DNA of 64,000 bases from Myxococcales bacterium (GCA_016720545.1 JADKKK010000010.1:62001-126000), one strand, 5' to 3'. Shown: positions 8,059-19,258, numbered from the stretch's first letter. Numbers and translations: made by a program. The notes: generated by a model not told the origin, from the letters alone.

Positions 8059-8886
8059 TCAGTGAGGCTTCGGCGAGGCCTTGTGCGTGTTGAGGTCGAA
8101 TGAGCAGCCGGCCACGAGGATGTGGAGGCGCACGTTCGTCATCGTCACGGGCTTGCCCTCCTTCACCTCGGCGATCGAGGAGTGCTCGAGCTCCGAGGCG
8201 TCGACGATCGTGATCGCGCCGGCGCCGACGACCGTGAGGAGCTTGTTGTGGTCGATGAACGCCGCCGTGTCTTCGTCGAGCCCCACGCCCACGGCGAATG
8301 GATTGTAGGCGAGCGCCGTCAGGAGGCGGCCGAGCCGGTCGCGCTGGCGGAAATGTTGGTCGATCATGATGCGGTTCGTGAGGCCGAACCCGGGAACGAG
8401 CGTGACGGCGCCGGCGTGCGGGGTGTTGCCCTCCGCGCCGTAGGCGATCATGTGCTCGCTGAGGATGGCCGCGCCCGCGCTCGTGCCGCCCACCGTGACC
8501 CCGTGCGCGTTCGCCTTGCGGATCGCGCGCGCGACGGGCGTACCACCGAGGATGGTCGTGAGCCGGAGCTGGTTGCCGCCCGTGACGAAGATGCCCGTGC
8601 CCTTCTCGAGGTAGTCGAGCCACTCGCGCTTGCTCGCGTCGTCGCGTGTGGCGATGGGCAAGGACTTGGCCTCGTCGGCGCCGAGCTTGCGGAAGAGCTT
8701 CTCGTACCGCCGCCCGGTCTCCTCCAGGCTCGACGCGGTGGGGATGATCACGATGCGCGCCCGCGAACCGCCGGACACCTCGAGGAAGTGGCGGAGGATG
8801 TCGGTCGTGCCCTCCTTGTCCTCCGCGCCGCCGATCGGCACGATCATGCCGCGTTTCCTGTCGCCTTCGATCTTCGCTGGGCTCAT
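8059..8886 (-). CDS. cphB: Cyanophycinase (peptidase S51)
   Basis: 275 residues. Family features are GGAEDKEG near the N-terminus, FVTGGNQLRLTTIL, and GGTSAGA containing the nucleophilic Ser of S51 peptidases, followed by GFGLTNRIMIDQHFRQRDRLGRLL and VGLDEDTA. Cyanophycinase cuts cyanophycin (multi-L-arginyl-poly-aspartate) into beta-Asp-Arg dipeptides. There is no signal peptide, so it is cytoplasmic. It lies four bases after the isoaspartyl dipeptidase gene, and the two enzymes act in sequence: CphB makes the dipeptide that the partner hydrolyses to Asp and Arg. No cyanophycin synthetase is in the window. Confidence 0.93.
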   Translation of the reverse strand: MSPAKIEGDRKRGMIVPIGGAEDKEGTTDILRHFLEVSGGSRARIVIIPTASSLEETGRRYEKLFRKLGADEAKSLPIATRDDASKREWLDYLEKGTGIFVTGGNQLRLTTILGGTPVARAIRKANAHGVTVGGTSAGAAILSEHMIAYGAEGNTPHAGAVTLVPGFGLTNRIMIDQHFRQRDRLGRLLTALAYNPFAVGVGLDEDTAAFIDHNKLLTVVGAGAITIVDASELEHSSIAEVKEGKPVTMTNVRLHILVAGCSFDLNTHKASPKPH

Positions 8887-8890
8887 GGCT

Positions 8891-10078
8891 TCATTTCGCT
8901 GTCTGGGGCTCGAACGTCCCGGTTCCGTGGGTCGTGAGTGTGCCGTCGCGGAGCACGAAGGTCCCGCGCGCCATCACGTCGCGTATGCGGTGCGTGTCGT
9001 CAAGCACCAGGAGGTCGGCGTCGGCGCCGGGGCGGAGGTGGCCCTTTCGCGACAACCTGAGCAAAGTCGATATGTTGGACGTGAATGGCGGGAGCGCCTC
9101 GTCGAGCGGGAGGCCGCTCGCGAGCAACTCCGCGAGCGTCTCGCCGAGCGCGGCGGACCGGCCCACGTCCATCGCGAGGAGGGTGCCCTGCGCGTCGTAG
9201 GTGGGGAGGCAGCCGCCGCCGTCGGAGCTCACCGTGAGCTTGTCGCGAGGGGCGCCGCTCGCGAAGTACCGCGCGACCGCGTCGGCGGCGGAGTACGCGT
9301 CTTCGCCGTCTTCGACCGGGAAGGCGGTCACGTCGACCGTGCACCCGCGCCTCGCGAGCGCGACGGCCTCGTCGAAGAGCCGGCGCTTGCGGTTCACGTG
9401 GGTCGGGTAGAACACGCGCGGCGGCAGCTCGGTCGTGTCGAGCAGCTCGCGCACGGGGGCGAGTCCGCGGGCGCCGTCGCCCAGATGCAGGTGAAGCACT
9501 CCGGCCTTGCCGCTCATGAGGCCTGCGACGTGGCAGTCGGCCGCGAGCCTCGCGAGCTCCTCGAGCGTCGGCTGTGACGAGCGGTGATCGCTGATGGCGA
9601 TCTCGCCGGCGCCGAGCACGGGATCGACGAACACCACGTCGCGGCGCAGCGAGCCCGTGAGCGTGACGACGGGCACCTCGTAGCTGCCGGTCCAGCAGTA
9701 CGCGGAGAGCCCCTCTTCACGCAGCGCGAGCGTGGTCGCGACGAGCTCCGCCACCGTGCGGGTGGTCCCGTCGGTGCCGAGCACGCCGACGCAGGTGGTG
9801 ACGCCCGCGCGGACGAGCGCGCTCTTCTCCACCCGAGGGACGCGCGACGAGGGGCCCGACTCGCCGCCGCCGCCCGTGAGGTGCACGTGGGGATCGAGCA
9901 GGCCCGGCACCACGCGCGCGCCCGCGAGATCGACCGTGGCGCACAGCGCGGCGGGGAGGGCGTCCAGCGAGGCGCCCACGGCGAGCACCGAGCCCGCGCC
10001 GACGAGCAGGTCGACGACGCCGCGCGCCTCGGGATCGTAGAGCGTGGCGTTGCGGAGCAGCGTGAGCGGCCGAGGCAC
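8891..10078 (-). CDS. iadA: Isoaspartyl dipeptidase (beta-aspartyl peptidase)
   Basis: 395 residues. The GTG at 10078 is chosen because GGGGGGAGGG lies just upstream and the protein then begins RPLTLLRNATLYD, the usual amidohydrolase opening. Metal and active-site motifs of the amidohydrolase fold are visible: GLLDPHVHLTGGGGE, HLHLGDG, and VSSDGGGCLPTYD. IadA hydrolyses beta-Asp-X dipeptides; here the likely substrate is beta-Asp-Arg released by the adjacent cyanophycinase. It is the first gene of the pair on this strand. Confidence 0.92.
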   Translation of the reverse strand: MPRPLTLLRNATLYDPEARGVVDLLVGAGSVLAVGASLDALPAALCATVDLAGARVVPGLLDPHVHLTGGGGESGPSSRVPRVEKSALVRAGVTTCVGVLGTDGTTRTVAELVATTLALREEGLSAYCWTGSYEVPVVTLTGSLRRDVVFVDPVLGAGEIAISDHRSSQPTLEELARLAADCHVAGLMSGKAGVLHLHLGDGARGLAPVRELLDTTELPPRVFYPTHVNRKRRLFDEAVALARRGCTVDVTAFPVEDGEDAYSAADAVARYFASGAPRDKLTVSSDGGGCLPTYDAQGTLLAMDVGRSAALGETLAELLASGLPLDEALPPFTSNISTLLRLSRKGHLRPGADADLLVLDDTHRIRDVMARGTFVLRDGTLTTHGTGTFEPQTAK

Positions 10079-10091
10079 GCCCTCCCCCCTA

Positions 10092-10167
10092 GCGCCTCGA
10101 ATCAGCCAAGTCGACGGGTATTCGAGCCCGCGGTCTCGGCGGCTCGGCCGCTCTGCCACCGAAGCGC
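10092..10167 (-). other. tRNA-like 76-bp element, probably non-functional
   Basis: Read on the minus strand the ends pair as a seven-base acceptor stem (GCGCTTC with GAGGCGC, one G-U). The 5' part, GGTGGCAGAGCGGCCGAG, matches the D-arm region of bacterial tRNA-Ser/Leu. A hairpin CGGG-CTCGAATA-CCCG follows. No proper T-arm or U33 anticodon loop can be folded, so a functional tRNA is unlikely. It lies between the divergent iadA and acyl-CoA dehydrogenase genes. Confidence 0.25.
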
Positions 10168-10192
10168 GGGGCGCTCGGACTATAGTGCTCCC

Positions 10193-12016
<1,824 letters not shown>

Positions 12017-12021
12017 GCGGC

Positions 12022-14511
12022 GTGGCCCGCGGGCGTCCCGAGGTGCTCGCGCCCGCGGGCGATCGCCCGTCGCTGGAGGCGGCGGTCCTCTCCGGCGCCG
12101 ACGCCGTTTACGTCGGCCTCGGCGCGTTCAACGCCCGGGCGCGCGCGAAGAACTTCCAGCCCGAAGAGCTCGCCGACGCCATCGAGTTCGCCCACGCCCG
12201 CGGCGCTCGCGTGTATGTTGCACTCAATACGCTCGCGTTCGACGAGGAGCTCGGCGCCGTCGCGGAGGCGATCGCGCTCGCGGCGCGCGCCGGGGCCGAC
12301 GCGCTCATCGTCCAAGACTTCGCCGTCGCGCTGCTCGCCCGGGAGATCGCGCCCACGCTGGCGGTGCACGCCTCCACCCAGATGACCTGCACCGACGCGC
12401 CGAGCGTCGAGCTCGCGGCCAGCCTCGGGGCCACGCGGGTGGTGCTGGCGCGCGAGCTCTCGATCGCGGAGATCGAGCAGATCCACGCCGCGACCGAGGT
12501 CGAGCTCGAGGTCTTCGTGCACGGCGCGCTGTGCGTGGCGTACTCCGGCCAGTGCCTCACGAGCGAGGCGATCGGCGGCCGGAGCGCCAACCGCGGCGCG
12601 TGCGCCCAGGCGTGCCGACTTCCCTACGATCTCGTGGTCGACGGCCAAGTCCGGCCGCTCGGCGACGCGGCCTACCTGCTCTCGCCCGAGGACCTCGAGG
12701 CGAGCGAGCTCGTCCCCGACCTCGCGCGAGCGGGCGTGGTGTCGCTGAAGATCGAGGGGCGCCTGAAGGGGCCCGACTACGTGGCCGCCACGACCCGCCT
12801 CTACCGCCGCGCGACGGAGGCCGCCGTGGGGCAGGGGGCGCGGCCCGAACCCGAGATGCGCGCGCGCGCGCTCCAGACCTTCACGCGAGGCTCGGGCCCC
12901 GGCTTCCTGGCCGGGATCGACCACCAGCGCCTCGTCGACGGCCGCACGTGCGATCACCGCGGGCTCGCGCTCGGCGTGGTCTGCGGCGCGGGGGGCGACC
13001 GTCGCCGCGCGACCGTGGAGGTGGAGCTCGCGGCTCCCCTGCGGCGCGGGGACGGGGTGCTCTTCGAAGGAGGCCGCGCGGGCGAGGGAGAGCTCGGCGG
13101 GCGAGTCTGGTCGCTCACCGCCGCGGGTCGGGACGTGGAAGAGGCCGGCGTGGGGGCGCGGGTCTGTGTGTGGCTCGGGCCCGACACGCCGGTCGGGTCG
13201 CGCGCCTTCGCGCCGGGCGGCCGCGTGTGGAAGACGAGCGATCCGCGGGTCTCCGCGGAGGTACGGGCCGAGCTCACGGCGAGCCCCGCGAGGCTCGGCG
13301 TTCATGTGCATGTTGCAGGTAAATGGGGCGCTCCTCCGCGCCTCACGGCGACCACCGCGCGCGGCGTCACCGTCAGCGTCGAGGGCGACGCGGACCTCGC
13401 CGAGGCGGACAAGCCCACGCCTCCTGAGCTTCTCCGCGCGAAGCTCGGGAAGCTCGCAGGCACGCCGTTCGTGCTCGACGGACTCACGGTCGATCTCCCG
13501 GAGCGCACGATCGTGCCGCTCTCGTCGCTGAACCGCGCCCGCCGCGCGCTCGTCGCGGAGCTCGTCCGGGCCGGGCACCGCGCGCACGGCATCTCCACGC
13601 CCCCCGCGCAGGCTCCCGCGCGCGCGAGCGCGGCCGCACCTGCGCTTCCGCCGCCGGTAGCGCCAGGGCTCTTCGTGCTCGCGCGCACGCTCGAGCAGGC
13701 GCGCGCAGCCCTCGAGGCGGGGGCCGACGGCGTTTACCTCGATTTCCTCGAGCTCACGGGCACCGGGCACGCGCTCCGCGCCCTCCGCGCGGAGGGACAC
13801 CGGTTCGTGGGGGTCGCGCCGCCGCGCGTACGCAAGCCGGGCGAGGAGAAGATCGATCGCTACCTCGCGGCGCTCCAGCCCGACGCCGTGCTCGTGCGAG
13901 GCCTCGGCGCGCTGCAAGAGGGTCGCGCCGCGTACGGCGACGCGCTCCGCGTGGGGGATTTCTCCCTGAACGTCACCAATCGGCTCGCGGCCGGACAAGC
14001 GCTCTCGCGCGGGCTCGACGCGTTCACTCCGTCGTTCGACCTCGACGCCGCGCAGATGCTCGCGCTCCTTCGCGGCCCGCTCGGGCCTCGCGCGGAGGTG
14101 GTCGTGCACCACCCGATGCCGCTCTTCTACACGGAGCACTGCGTGTTCGCAGCGCTGCTCTCCGAGGGGCGCGATCACCGCACCTGCGGGCGCCCTTGTG
14201 AGCGCCACGAGGTCGCCCTCCGCGATCGCGCGGGCATGACCCACCCGGTGATCGCGGACGTGGGCTGCCGCAACACCGTGTTTCACGAGCGCCCGCAGAG
14301 CGCCGCGGATCTGGTGCCCGCCCTGCTCGAGCGTGGCGCCGCGCGGCTGCGCGTCGAGCTCGTGCGTGAGACCCCCGCGCAGGTCGCGGGCCTCGTGCGC
14401 GGCTATCGAGCGCTCCTCGCGGGCGAGCTCGAGCCCGCGGCGCTCGTGCGCGACCTCCGCACCGCGGCGGGCTACGGCGTCGTGCGGGGTTCTCTGCGCG
14501 TCTTGCCCTGA
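12022..14511 (+). CDS. Peptidase U32 family protein with DUF3656 (RlhA-like)
   Basis: 829 residues from GTG 12022; a TTG at 12013 overlapping the previous stop is an alternative. It opens PEVLAPAGDRPSLEAAVLSG and YVGLGAFNARA, typical of U32. The conserved cysteine cluster GQCLTSEAIGGRSANRGACAQACRLPYDL is split over C-rich positions that bind an iron-sulfur cluster in RlhA, the enzyme hydroxylating C2501 of 23S rRNA. The long C-terminal half is DUF3656-like, and a second cysteine group (HCVFAA then TCGRPCERHE) occurs near residue 700-720. It is longer than E. coli RlhA (~650). RNA hydroxylation is inferred by family; peptidase activity is not indicated. Confidence 0.88.
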   Translation: MARGRPEVLAPAGDRPSLEAAVLSGADAVYVGLGAFNARARAKNFQPEELADAIEFAHARGARVYVALNTLAFDEELGAVAEAIALAARAGADALIVQDFAVALLAREIAPTLAVHASTQMTCTDAPSVELAASLGATRVVLARELSIAEIEQIHAATEVELEVFVHGALCVAYSGQCLTSEAIGGRSANRGACAQACRLPYDLVVDGQVRPLGDAAYLLSPEDLEASELVPDLARAGVVSLKIEGRLKGPDYVAATTRLYRRATEAAVGQGARPEPEMRARALQTFTRGSGPGFLAGIDHQRLVDGRTCDHRGLALGVVCGAGGDRRRATVEVELAAPLRRGDGVLFEGGRAGEGELGGRVWSLTAAGRDVEEAGVGARVCVWLGPDTPVGSRAFAPGGRVWKTSDPRVSAEVRAELTASPARLGVHVHVAGKWGAPPRLTATTARGVTVSVEGDADLAEADKPTPPELLRAKLGKLAGTPFVLDGLTVDLPERTIVPLSSLNRARRALVAELVRAGHRAHGISTPPAQAPARASAAAPALPPPVAPGLFVLARTLEQARAALEAGADGVYLDFLELTGTGHALRALRAEGHRFVGVAPPRVRKPGEEKIDRYLAALQPDAVLVRGLGALQEGRAAYGDALRVGDFSLNVTNRLAAGQALSRGLDAFTPSFDLDAAQMLALLRGPLGPRAEVVVHHPMPLFYTEHCVFAALLSEGRDHRTCGRPCERHEVALRDRAGMTHPVIADVGCRNTVFHERPQSAADLVPALLERGAARLRVELVRETPAQVAGLVRGYRALLAGELEPAALVRDLRTAAGYGVVRGSLRVLP

Positions 14512-14576
14512 GCCGGCCGGCTGCGGCGTCCCTGAGCCGGTCGCGCGCGTTCCCTCGCGTGCTAGGCTGACCCCCG

Positions 14577-15320
14577 ATGATGGCGCTGCGCTCGGGTCTC
14601 CCTCTCCTCGTCGCGGTCGGCGTCGCGATCGGCCTCGCCGCCGGCTGCTCGTCCACCACCTCCACCTCAGACGGCGGGGCCGCGTCCGACGCGGGTCCTC
14701 TGTCGGACGCGAGCACGATCAACGAGACCGGCACGAGCCCGGTCCCCGACGCGACCCCCGACCTGCAGATACGACCATCGCAGAGCTACACCGGCGCCGA
14801 CGGCACGCACACCTTCCGCGTGGCCGTGGCGGTGTACGGCGCGGGCGCCGATCTGCGCCTCGTGCCCTCCGACGCGTCCCTGGTCACCGTCGAGCCCGCG
14901 GCCCTCGAGAACCCTCTCGGCGACGACGGGCGCTACTTCCTCGTGTCCGCGAAGAAGTCCGGGGCGGTCACGCTCACGGCCGAGTCCGGTGGCAAGAAGG
15001 TCACCACCGAGATCGCGATCGCCGCGTACGCGCCGAACCGCTACGCCGCCGGCGAGAGCCGCTACAAGGCAGGCTTTGCGCCCAAACAAGAGCCCGCGTG
15101 CACCCTCTGCCACGCCGGCGCGCAGGGCATCGATCACTCGCCGGCGTCGCTCGCCTCCGTGGCCGACGAGGACGTCTCCGTCATCATCTCCACGGGCATC
15201 TTGAACGGCGTGCCCATCACGCTGAACGGCGGCGGCAAGCACCAGTGGACCACCACGGCCGCCGAGATGGACGGGCTCATCACGTACCTCCGCGCGCTGC
15301 CCCCAAAGGGCTTCAAGTAG
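14577..15320 (+). CDS. Lipoprotein with C-terminal c-type heme motif
   Basis: 247 residues, lipoprotein signal with lipobox LAAGC, then a Ser/Asp/Ala/Gly linker. Residues ~65-150 look like an Ig-like beta domain (alternating strands, e.g. VTLTAESGGKKVTTEIAIA). The C-terminal ~80 residues have CTLCH, a single covalent heme motif, and MDGLITYLRAL, the closing helix of a cytochrome c domain. It is therefore a membrane-tethered periplasmic electron carrier or sensor. It stands alone between U32 and CoA ligase genes. Confidence 0.8.
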   Translation: MMALRSGLPLLVAVGVAIGLAAGCSSTTSTSDGGAASDAGPLSDASTINETGTSPVPDATPDLQIRPSQSYTGADGTHTFRVAVAVYGAGADLRLVPSDASLVTVEPAALENPLGDDGRYFLVSAKKSGAVTLTAESGGKKVTTEIAIAAYAPNRYAAGESRYKAGFAPKQEPACTLCHAGAQGIDHSPASLASVADEDVSVIISTGILNGVPITLNGGGKHQWTTTAAEMDGLITYLRALPPKGFK

Positions 15321-15378
15321 CGGCGCGCCACCTCGCCCCGCCGCGCGCACGCGCGCCGAAATGCCGTATCGTGCTCTC

Positions 15379-17025
15379 ATGGTGCGCTTCGACGAAGACC
15401 TGAACCTCGCCAGCTATTTCTTGTTCGACCGCATCGCCGAGGGGCTCGGGGCGAAGACCGCGATTCGGTTTGGGGAGCGCGCTTACACCTACGAGTACGT
15501 GGCCGCGCGGGCGCGCCACGTGGCCGAGCTGCTCGCGCGGAGCGGGGTGCGCCGCGGCGAGCGCGTCCTCCTCGTCCTCCCCGACTGTCCCCCCTTCGCG
15601 TGGGCGATCTTCGGGACCCTTCTCCGCGGCGCAGTGGTCGCCATGGGAAATCCCCACGCGCCCATCGAGTCGCTCGACTACCTCGTCGGATACACGCGCG
15701 CCACGTGCGTCGTGACCGTGCCCACCGTGGCCAAGTACCTCGCCGAGCACTGGGGCCGCCTCGGGCGCGAGCTCCAGGCCGTGTTCGTCGTGCCCGACGT
15801 GGCGACGGGCGACGACGCCGAAGCCCCGTGTGAGGTCCCGGAGCACCCGAGCTTCCACGACTTCGCGCGCGCCATCTCCGAGGTGCGCCCCGCGCTCGAC
15901 CCGGTGCCGACCCACCGCGACGAGCCCGCGATGTGGCTCTTCACGAGCGGTTCGACCGGCGAACCCAAGGCGAACATCCACTCCCACCGCGATTTCGCCT
16001 TCAACACCGAGGTGTACGCGAAGGGCACCGTGGGCTACCAGCGGTCCGACGTGACCGTGAGCGTGCCGCGCCTCTTCTTCGGCTACGCCACGGGCACGAA
16101 CCTCTTCTTTCCCTTCGCCGTCGGCGCGACGGTGGGCCTGTTCTCCGAGCGGCCTACCCCCGAGAGCCTCATCGACGCGATCGAGCGCTACTCGCCCACG
16201 GTCATCACGAACGTGCCGACCATGCTCGGTAAGCTGCTCGAGCACGACGAGGTCGAGCGCGGGGCCGGGCGCGCGGGGCTGCCCCTCGAGGGCGTGCGCT
16301 TCTCGCTCTCTGCGGGCGAGGCCCTGCCCGAGGCGCTCCTGCGTCGCTGGACAGCGCGGTTCGGGAGCGACGTCTACGACGGGATCGGCTCCGCAGAGAT
16401 GTTCCACATCTACGCCTCGAACCGCCCGGGCGACATCAAGCCGGGCTCGCTCGGTCGCGCCGTTGATGGCTACGAGCTGCGCGTGCTGCCCGAGGAGGCC
16501 GACGGACCGGGCGCGCCGCCGTGTGCGCCTGGAGAGATCGGCGTGCTCTGGGTGAAAGGCGACAGCGTGAGCCACGGCTACTGGCTCGACCGCGACAAGA
16601 GCTTCCGAACGTTCTTCGGCCACTGGTGCCGTACGGGAGACCTCTTCTCGCTGGACGCTGACGGATACCTGTATTTTGCAGGTAGAGCGGACGACCTGCT
16701 CAAGGTCGGCGGCCAGTGGGTCGCTCCGCTCGAGGTCGAGGAGTGCCTGATGGGCCACGACTCGGTGCAGCTCGCGGCGGTGGTGGGGGCGCTCGACGAG
16801 GGGCTCGTGAAGCCGAAGGCCTACGTGGTGCTCCGCGCCAGCGAGACGCGGCCCCACGAGGTGCTCGCCGACGAGCTGAAGGCCCACGTCCGTGCCCGCC
16901 TGACGAAGCACAAGTATCCGCGCTTCATCGAGTTTCTCGACGACCTGCCGAAGAACGATCGCGGCAAGGTGGACAAGAAGGCGCTCCGCGCGCTCGTCCC
17001 CGGGCGCTCGGGAGGCGGCGCGTGA
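15379..17025 (+). CDS. Benzoate-CoA ligase family (AMP-forming) enzyme
   Basis: 548 residues from ATG 15379; ATG 15361 is an equally readable alternative, and neither has a strong ribosome site. The adenylation motifs are present: LFTSGSTGEPKANIHSHRDF, YDGIGSAEMFHIYASNRPGD, and the C-terminal KNDRGKVDKKALR with the catalytic lysine. SLGRAVDGYELRV is characteristic of benzoate/4-hydroxybenzoate-CoA ligases (BclA/BadA). The reaction would be aryl-acid + ATP + CoA to aryl-CoA. No benzoyl-CoA reductase or box genes are nearby, so the true acid substrate is open. Stop overlaps the creatininase-family GTG (GTGA). Confidence 0.88.
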   Translation: MVRFDEDLNLASYFLFDRIAEGLGAKTAIRFGERAYTYEYVAARARHVAELLARSGVRRGERVLLVLPDCPPFAWAIFGTLLRGAVVAMGNPHAPIESLDYLVGYTRATCVVTVPTVAKYLAEHWGRLGRELQAVFVVPDVATGDDAEAPCEVPEHPSFHDFARAISEVRPALDPVPTHRDEPAMWLFTSGSTGEPKANIHSHRDFAFNTEVYAKGTVGYQRSDVTVSVPRLFFGYATGTNLFFPFAVGATVGLFSERPTPESLIDAIERYSPTVITNVPTMLGKLLEHDEVERGAGRAGLPLEGVRFSLSAGEALPEALLRRWTARFGSDVYDGIGSAEMFHIYASNRPGDIKPGSLGRAVDGYELRVLPEEADGPGAPPCAPGEIGVLWVKGDSVSHGYWLDRDKSFRTFFGHWCRTGDLFSLDADGYLYFAGRADDLLKVGGQWVAPLEVEECLMGHDSVQLAAVVGALDEGLVKPKAYVVLRASETRPHEVLADELKAHVRARLTKHKYPRFIEFLDDLPKNDRGKVDKKALRALVPGRSGGGA

Positions 17026-17795
17026 GGCTCGCCGAGCTCACCACGAAGGAGCTCGCGGCGCTCTTCGCAGCGGGGCCGGTCGTCGCGCTCTTGCCGGTGG
17101 GGAGCACGGAGCCCCACGGGCCTCACCTGCCGCTCGCGACCGACACGTACATCTCCGAGGAGGCCGCGCAGCGGGCGGTCCCGAGGCTCGCGGCGCAGGG
17201 GATCTCGGCGGTCGTCGCGCCGTCGCTGCCTTACGGCGTCACCGACTACGCAGGCGGGTTCGCGGGCGCGGTGGGGGTGTCGGCGGCGGTCCTCACGGCG
17301 ATGCTCACCGACCTTGGCTCGCGCCTCCTGCGCGAAGGCTTCGCCCACGTGTGCCTCGTGAACAACCACCTCGAGCCCGCTCACGACGCGGCCGTGCGCG
17401 CGGCGGCGAGCGCGTGCCCGCCCGGCACCGTGTCGGTCGCGTGTCCGCTCACGCGGCGCTGGGGGCGCACGCTCTCCGAGGAGTTTCGTCGCGGCAACTG
17501 CCACGCGGGGCGCTACGAGACCTCGCTCGTGCTCGCGCGCGCGGCCGCGTCCGCGTCCGCGGGCGATGTGCGTGCAGAATACATGGATATGCGGCCCCTC
17601 GACGTGAGCCTCGCGGACGGCATCCGCGCGGGGAAGCGCACGTTCCTGGAGCTCGGCATGGACGAGGCCTACACCGGCGCACCGGCGCTCGCGACCCGCG
17701 CCGAGGGCGACGAGCTCTACGCGCTCCTCGCCGAGATGATCGTCGTCGAGGTCACCGAGGCGCTCGCGGGCGGCGCCGCGTCCGCGTCCGCGTAG
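17022..17795 (+). CDS. Creatininase-family amidohydrolase
   Basis: 257 residues. The GTG at 17022 overlaps the ligase stop (GTGA), indicating translational coupling. Metal-binding motifs of the creatininase/MftE fold are GSTEPHGPHLPLATD and CHAGRYETS. The usual NGHGGN loop is replaced by NNHLEPAH. Family members cleave cyclic or peptide amides (creatinine, mycofactocin precursor, formamides). No mycofactocin genes are present. Coupling to a CoA ligase suggests a shared catabolic or biosynthetic step, unknown. Confidence 0.85.
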   Translation: MRLAELTTKELAALFAAGPVVALLPVGSTEPHGPHLPLATDTYISEEAAQRAVPRLAAQGISAVVAPSLPYGVTDYAGGFAGAVGVSAAVLTAMLTDLGSRLLREGFAHVCLVNNHLEPAHDAAVRAAASACPPGTVSVACPLTRRWGRTLSEEFRRGNCHAGRYETSLVLARAAASASAGDVRAEYMDMRPLDVSLADGIRAGKRTFLELGMDEAYTGAPALATRAEGDELYALLAEMIVVEVTEALAGGAASASA

Positions 17796-17854
17796 GCGTA
17801 CGTCCGGTCCGAACAACGACAGGCTGCTAGAACGGGAGGCGGAGGCCTCCGCGC

Positions 17855-19201
17855 ATGTCCCGTCTCGCTCGCACCGCCCTCGCCCTCGCTCTCGCCCTCG
17901 CTCCCGCGCTCTCCTCGCGGCCGGCGCTCGCCGAGCCCGAGGCTCCCGCCCCGGCTCTCGCGCCCTCTGCCCCCGCCGCCGGTCACACGGTCCGCATGTC
18001 GCTCACGGACGCGCTCGAGCGCTTTCGGCACCAGAACCTGGAGCTCGCGGCCTCTCGCTTCGACGTCTCGGCCGCGCGCGCGGACGTGCTCGGCGCGGGG
18101 CTCTACGCGAACCCCACGATCTCGGCGGCGGGCGCGTTCCTGGTGCACGGCCTCCCGTCGGGGGGCCAGCAGGAGCTCTACCTCACGGTCACGCAGCCTG
18201 CGCCCATCGCGGGCCAGGTGGGGCTCCGGCGCGACGCAGCGCAGGGGTTCGCGACCGCCGCGGAGCGTGAGTTCGCGGCCACCGCGTGGCAGCTCGCCTC
18301 CGACGTGCGCCTCGCGTACCTCGACCTCCAGATCGCGCAGGCGAAGCTCGCGCTCGCCGCGGCGGCGACCCGCGATCTCGATCGCGTGCAGGCCATCATC
18401 GCGGAGCGCGTCAGCGCGGGCGCGAACCCCGCCTACGACCGCCTGCGCGTAGGCGTCGAGCAGAGCGGCGCGAGGGCCCGCCAGACCGACGCCGAGGCCG
18501 AGCTGTTCGCGGCGCGGGTCGCGCTCGCGCAGACCATCGGCCGCGACGTCGACTCCGCCACCCTCGTCGCCGACGACCTCACGAGCGAGCCTTCGGAGCT
18601 GCCCAGCGACGCGCGCGCGCTCGTCGCGGCGTCGCTCGGGCGTCGATCCGAGGTGGCCGCCGCCAAGTCGCGGGCGACGGCGGGCGACCTCCGCACCGAA
18701 GCGGTCAAGCGCGCCGTCGTGCCCACGCCGGACGTGAGCCTCGGGTACTCGCACTTCTTCCGCATCCCCAACGATCCGAGCCCGAAGGACGGCGGCGTCG
18801 TGACCGTGGGCCTCAGCGTGCCGCTCCCGCTCTTCGATCGGGGGCAGGGCACGATCGGGCGCAGCACGGCGGAGGCCGAGGCGCAGCGCCTGCGCTCGCG
18901 ACAGGTCGAGGTGACCGTCGCCCGCGACGTCGAGCTCGCGTACGCCACGGCGTCCGCGCGGGTCGCCGCGTGGAAACGCTTTCGCGACACCGTGGCCGGC
19001 GACCTCGAGCGCATGCGGCAGATGGCCGAGGTCGGCTATCGGGAGGGCCGCGGCAGCGTGCTCGAGCTGCTCGACGCCTACGGCAGCTACGTGGTCGCGC
19101 GAACCCGCGCGGTCGAGCTCCGCGGCGCCGCGCTGCGCGCGACCCAGCAGCTCGCGCGCGCCGTGGGGCCCGCCTCCGCGAGCGACGTCCCGCGCCTGTG
19201 A
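17855..19201 (+). CDS. TolC-family outer membrane efflux protein
   Basis: 448 residues with a cleavable signal (ALALALALAPALSSRPALA). Two repeats of long amphipathic helices are seen, with motifs VRMSLTDALERFRHQNLELAA at the start and the second-repeat counterpart ending in EGRGSVLELLDAYGSYVVAR. SVPLPLFDRGQGTIGR is the conserved PLFDRG-type loop of OEP proteins, especially CzcC-like metal-efflux channels. No inner-membrane pump or adaptor is adjacent, so it may serve a pump elsewhere. Confidence 0.9.
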   Translation: MSRLARTALALALALAPALSSRPALAEPEAPAPALAPSAPAAGHTVRMSLTDALERFRHQNLELAASRFDVSAARADVLGAGLYANPTISAAGAFLVHGLPSGGQQELYLTVTQPAPIAGQVGLRRDAAQGFATAAEREFAATAWQLASDVRLAYLDLQIAQAKLALAAAATRDLDRVQAIIAERVSAGANPAYDRLRVGVEQSGARARQTDAEAELFAARVALAQTIGRDVDSATLVADDLTSEPSELPSDARALVAASLGRRSEVAAAKSRATAGDLRTEAVKRAVVPTPDVSLGYSHFFRIPNDPSPKDGGVVTVGLSVPLPLFDRGQGTIGRSTAEAEAQRLRSRQVEVTVARDVELAYATASARVAAWKRFRDTVAGDLERMRQMAEVGYREGRGSVLELLDAYGSYVVARTRAVELRGAALRATQQLARAVGPASASDVPRL

Positions 19202-19258
19202 CCCACCCGCGCCTCGTCGTGCCCGTTGCGGTGGGCGAGAGTCATAAATTGTGTGTGA

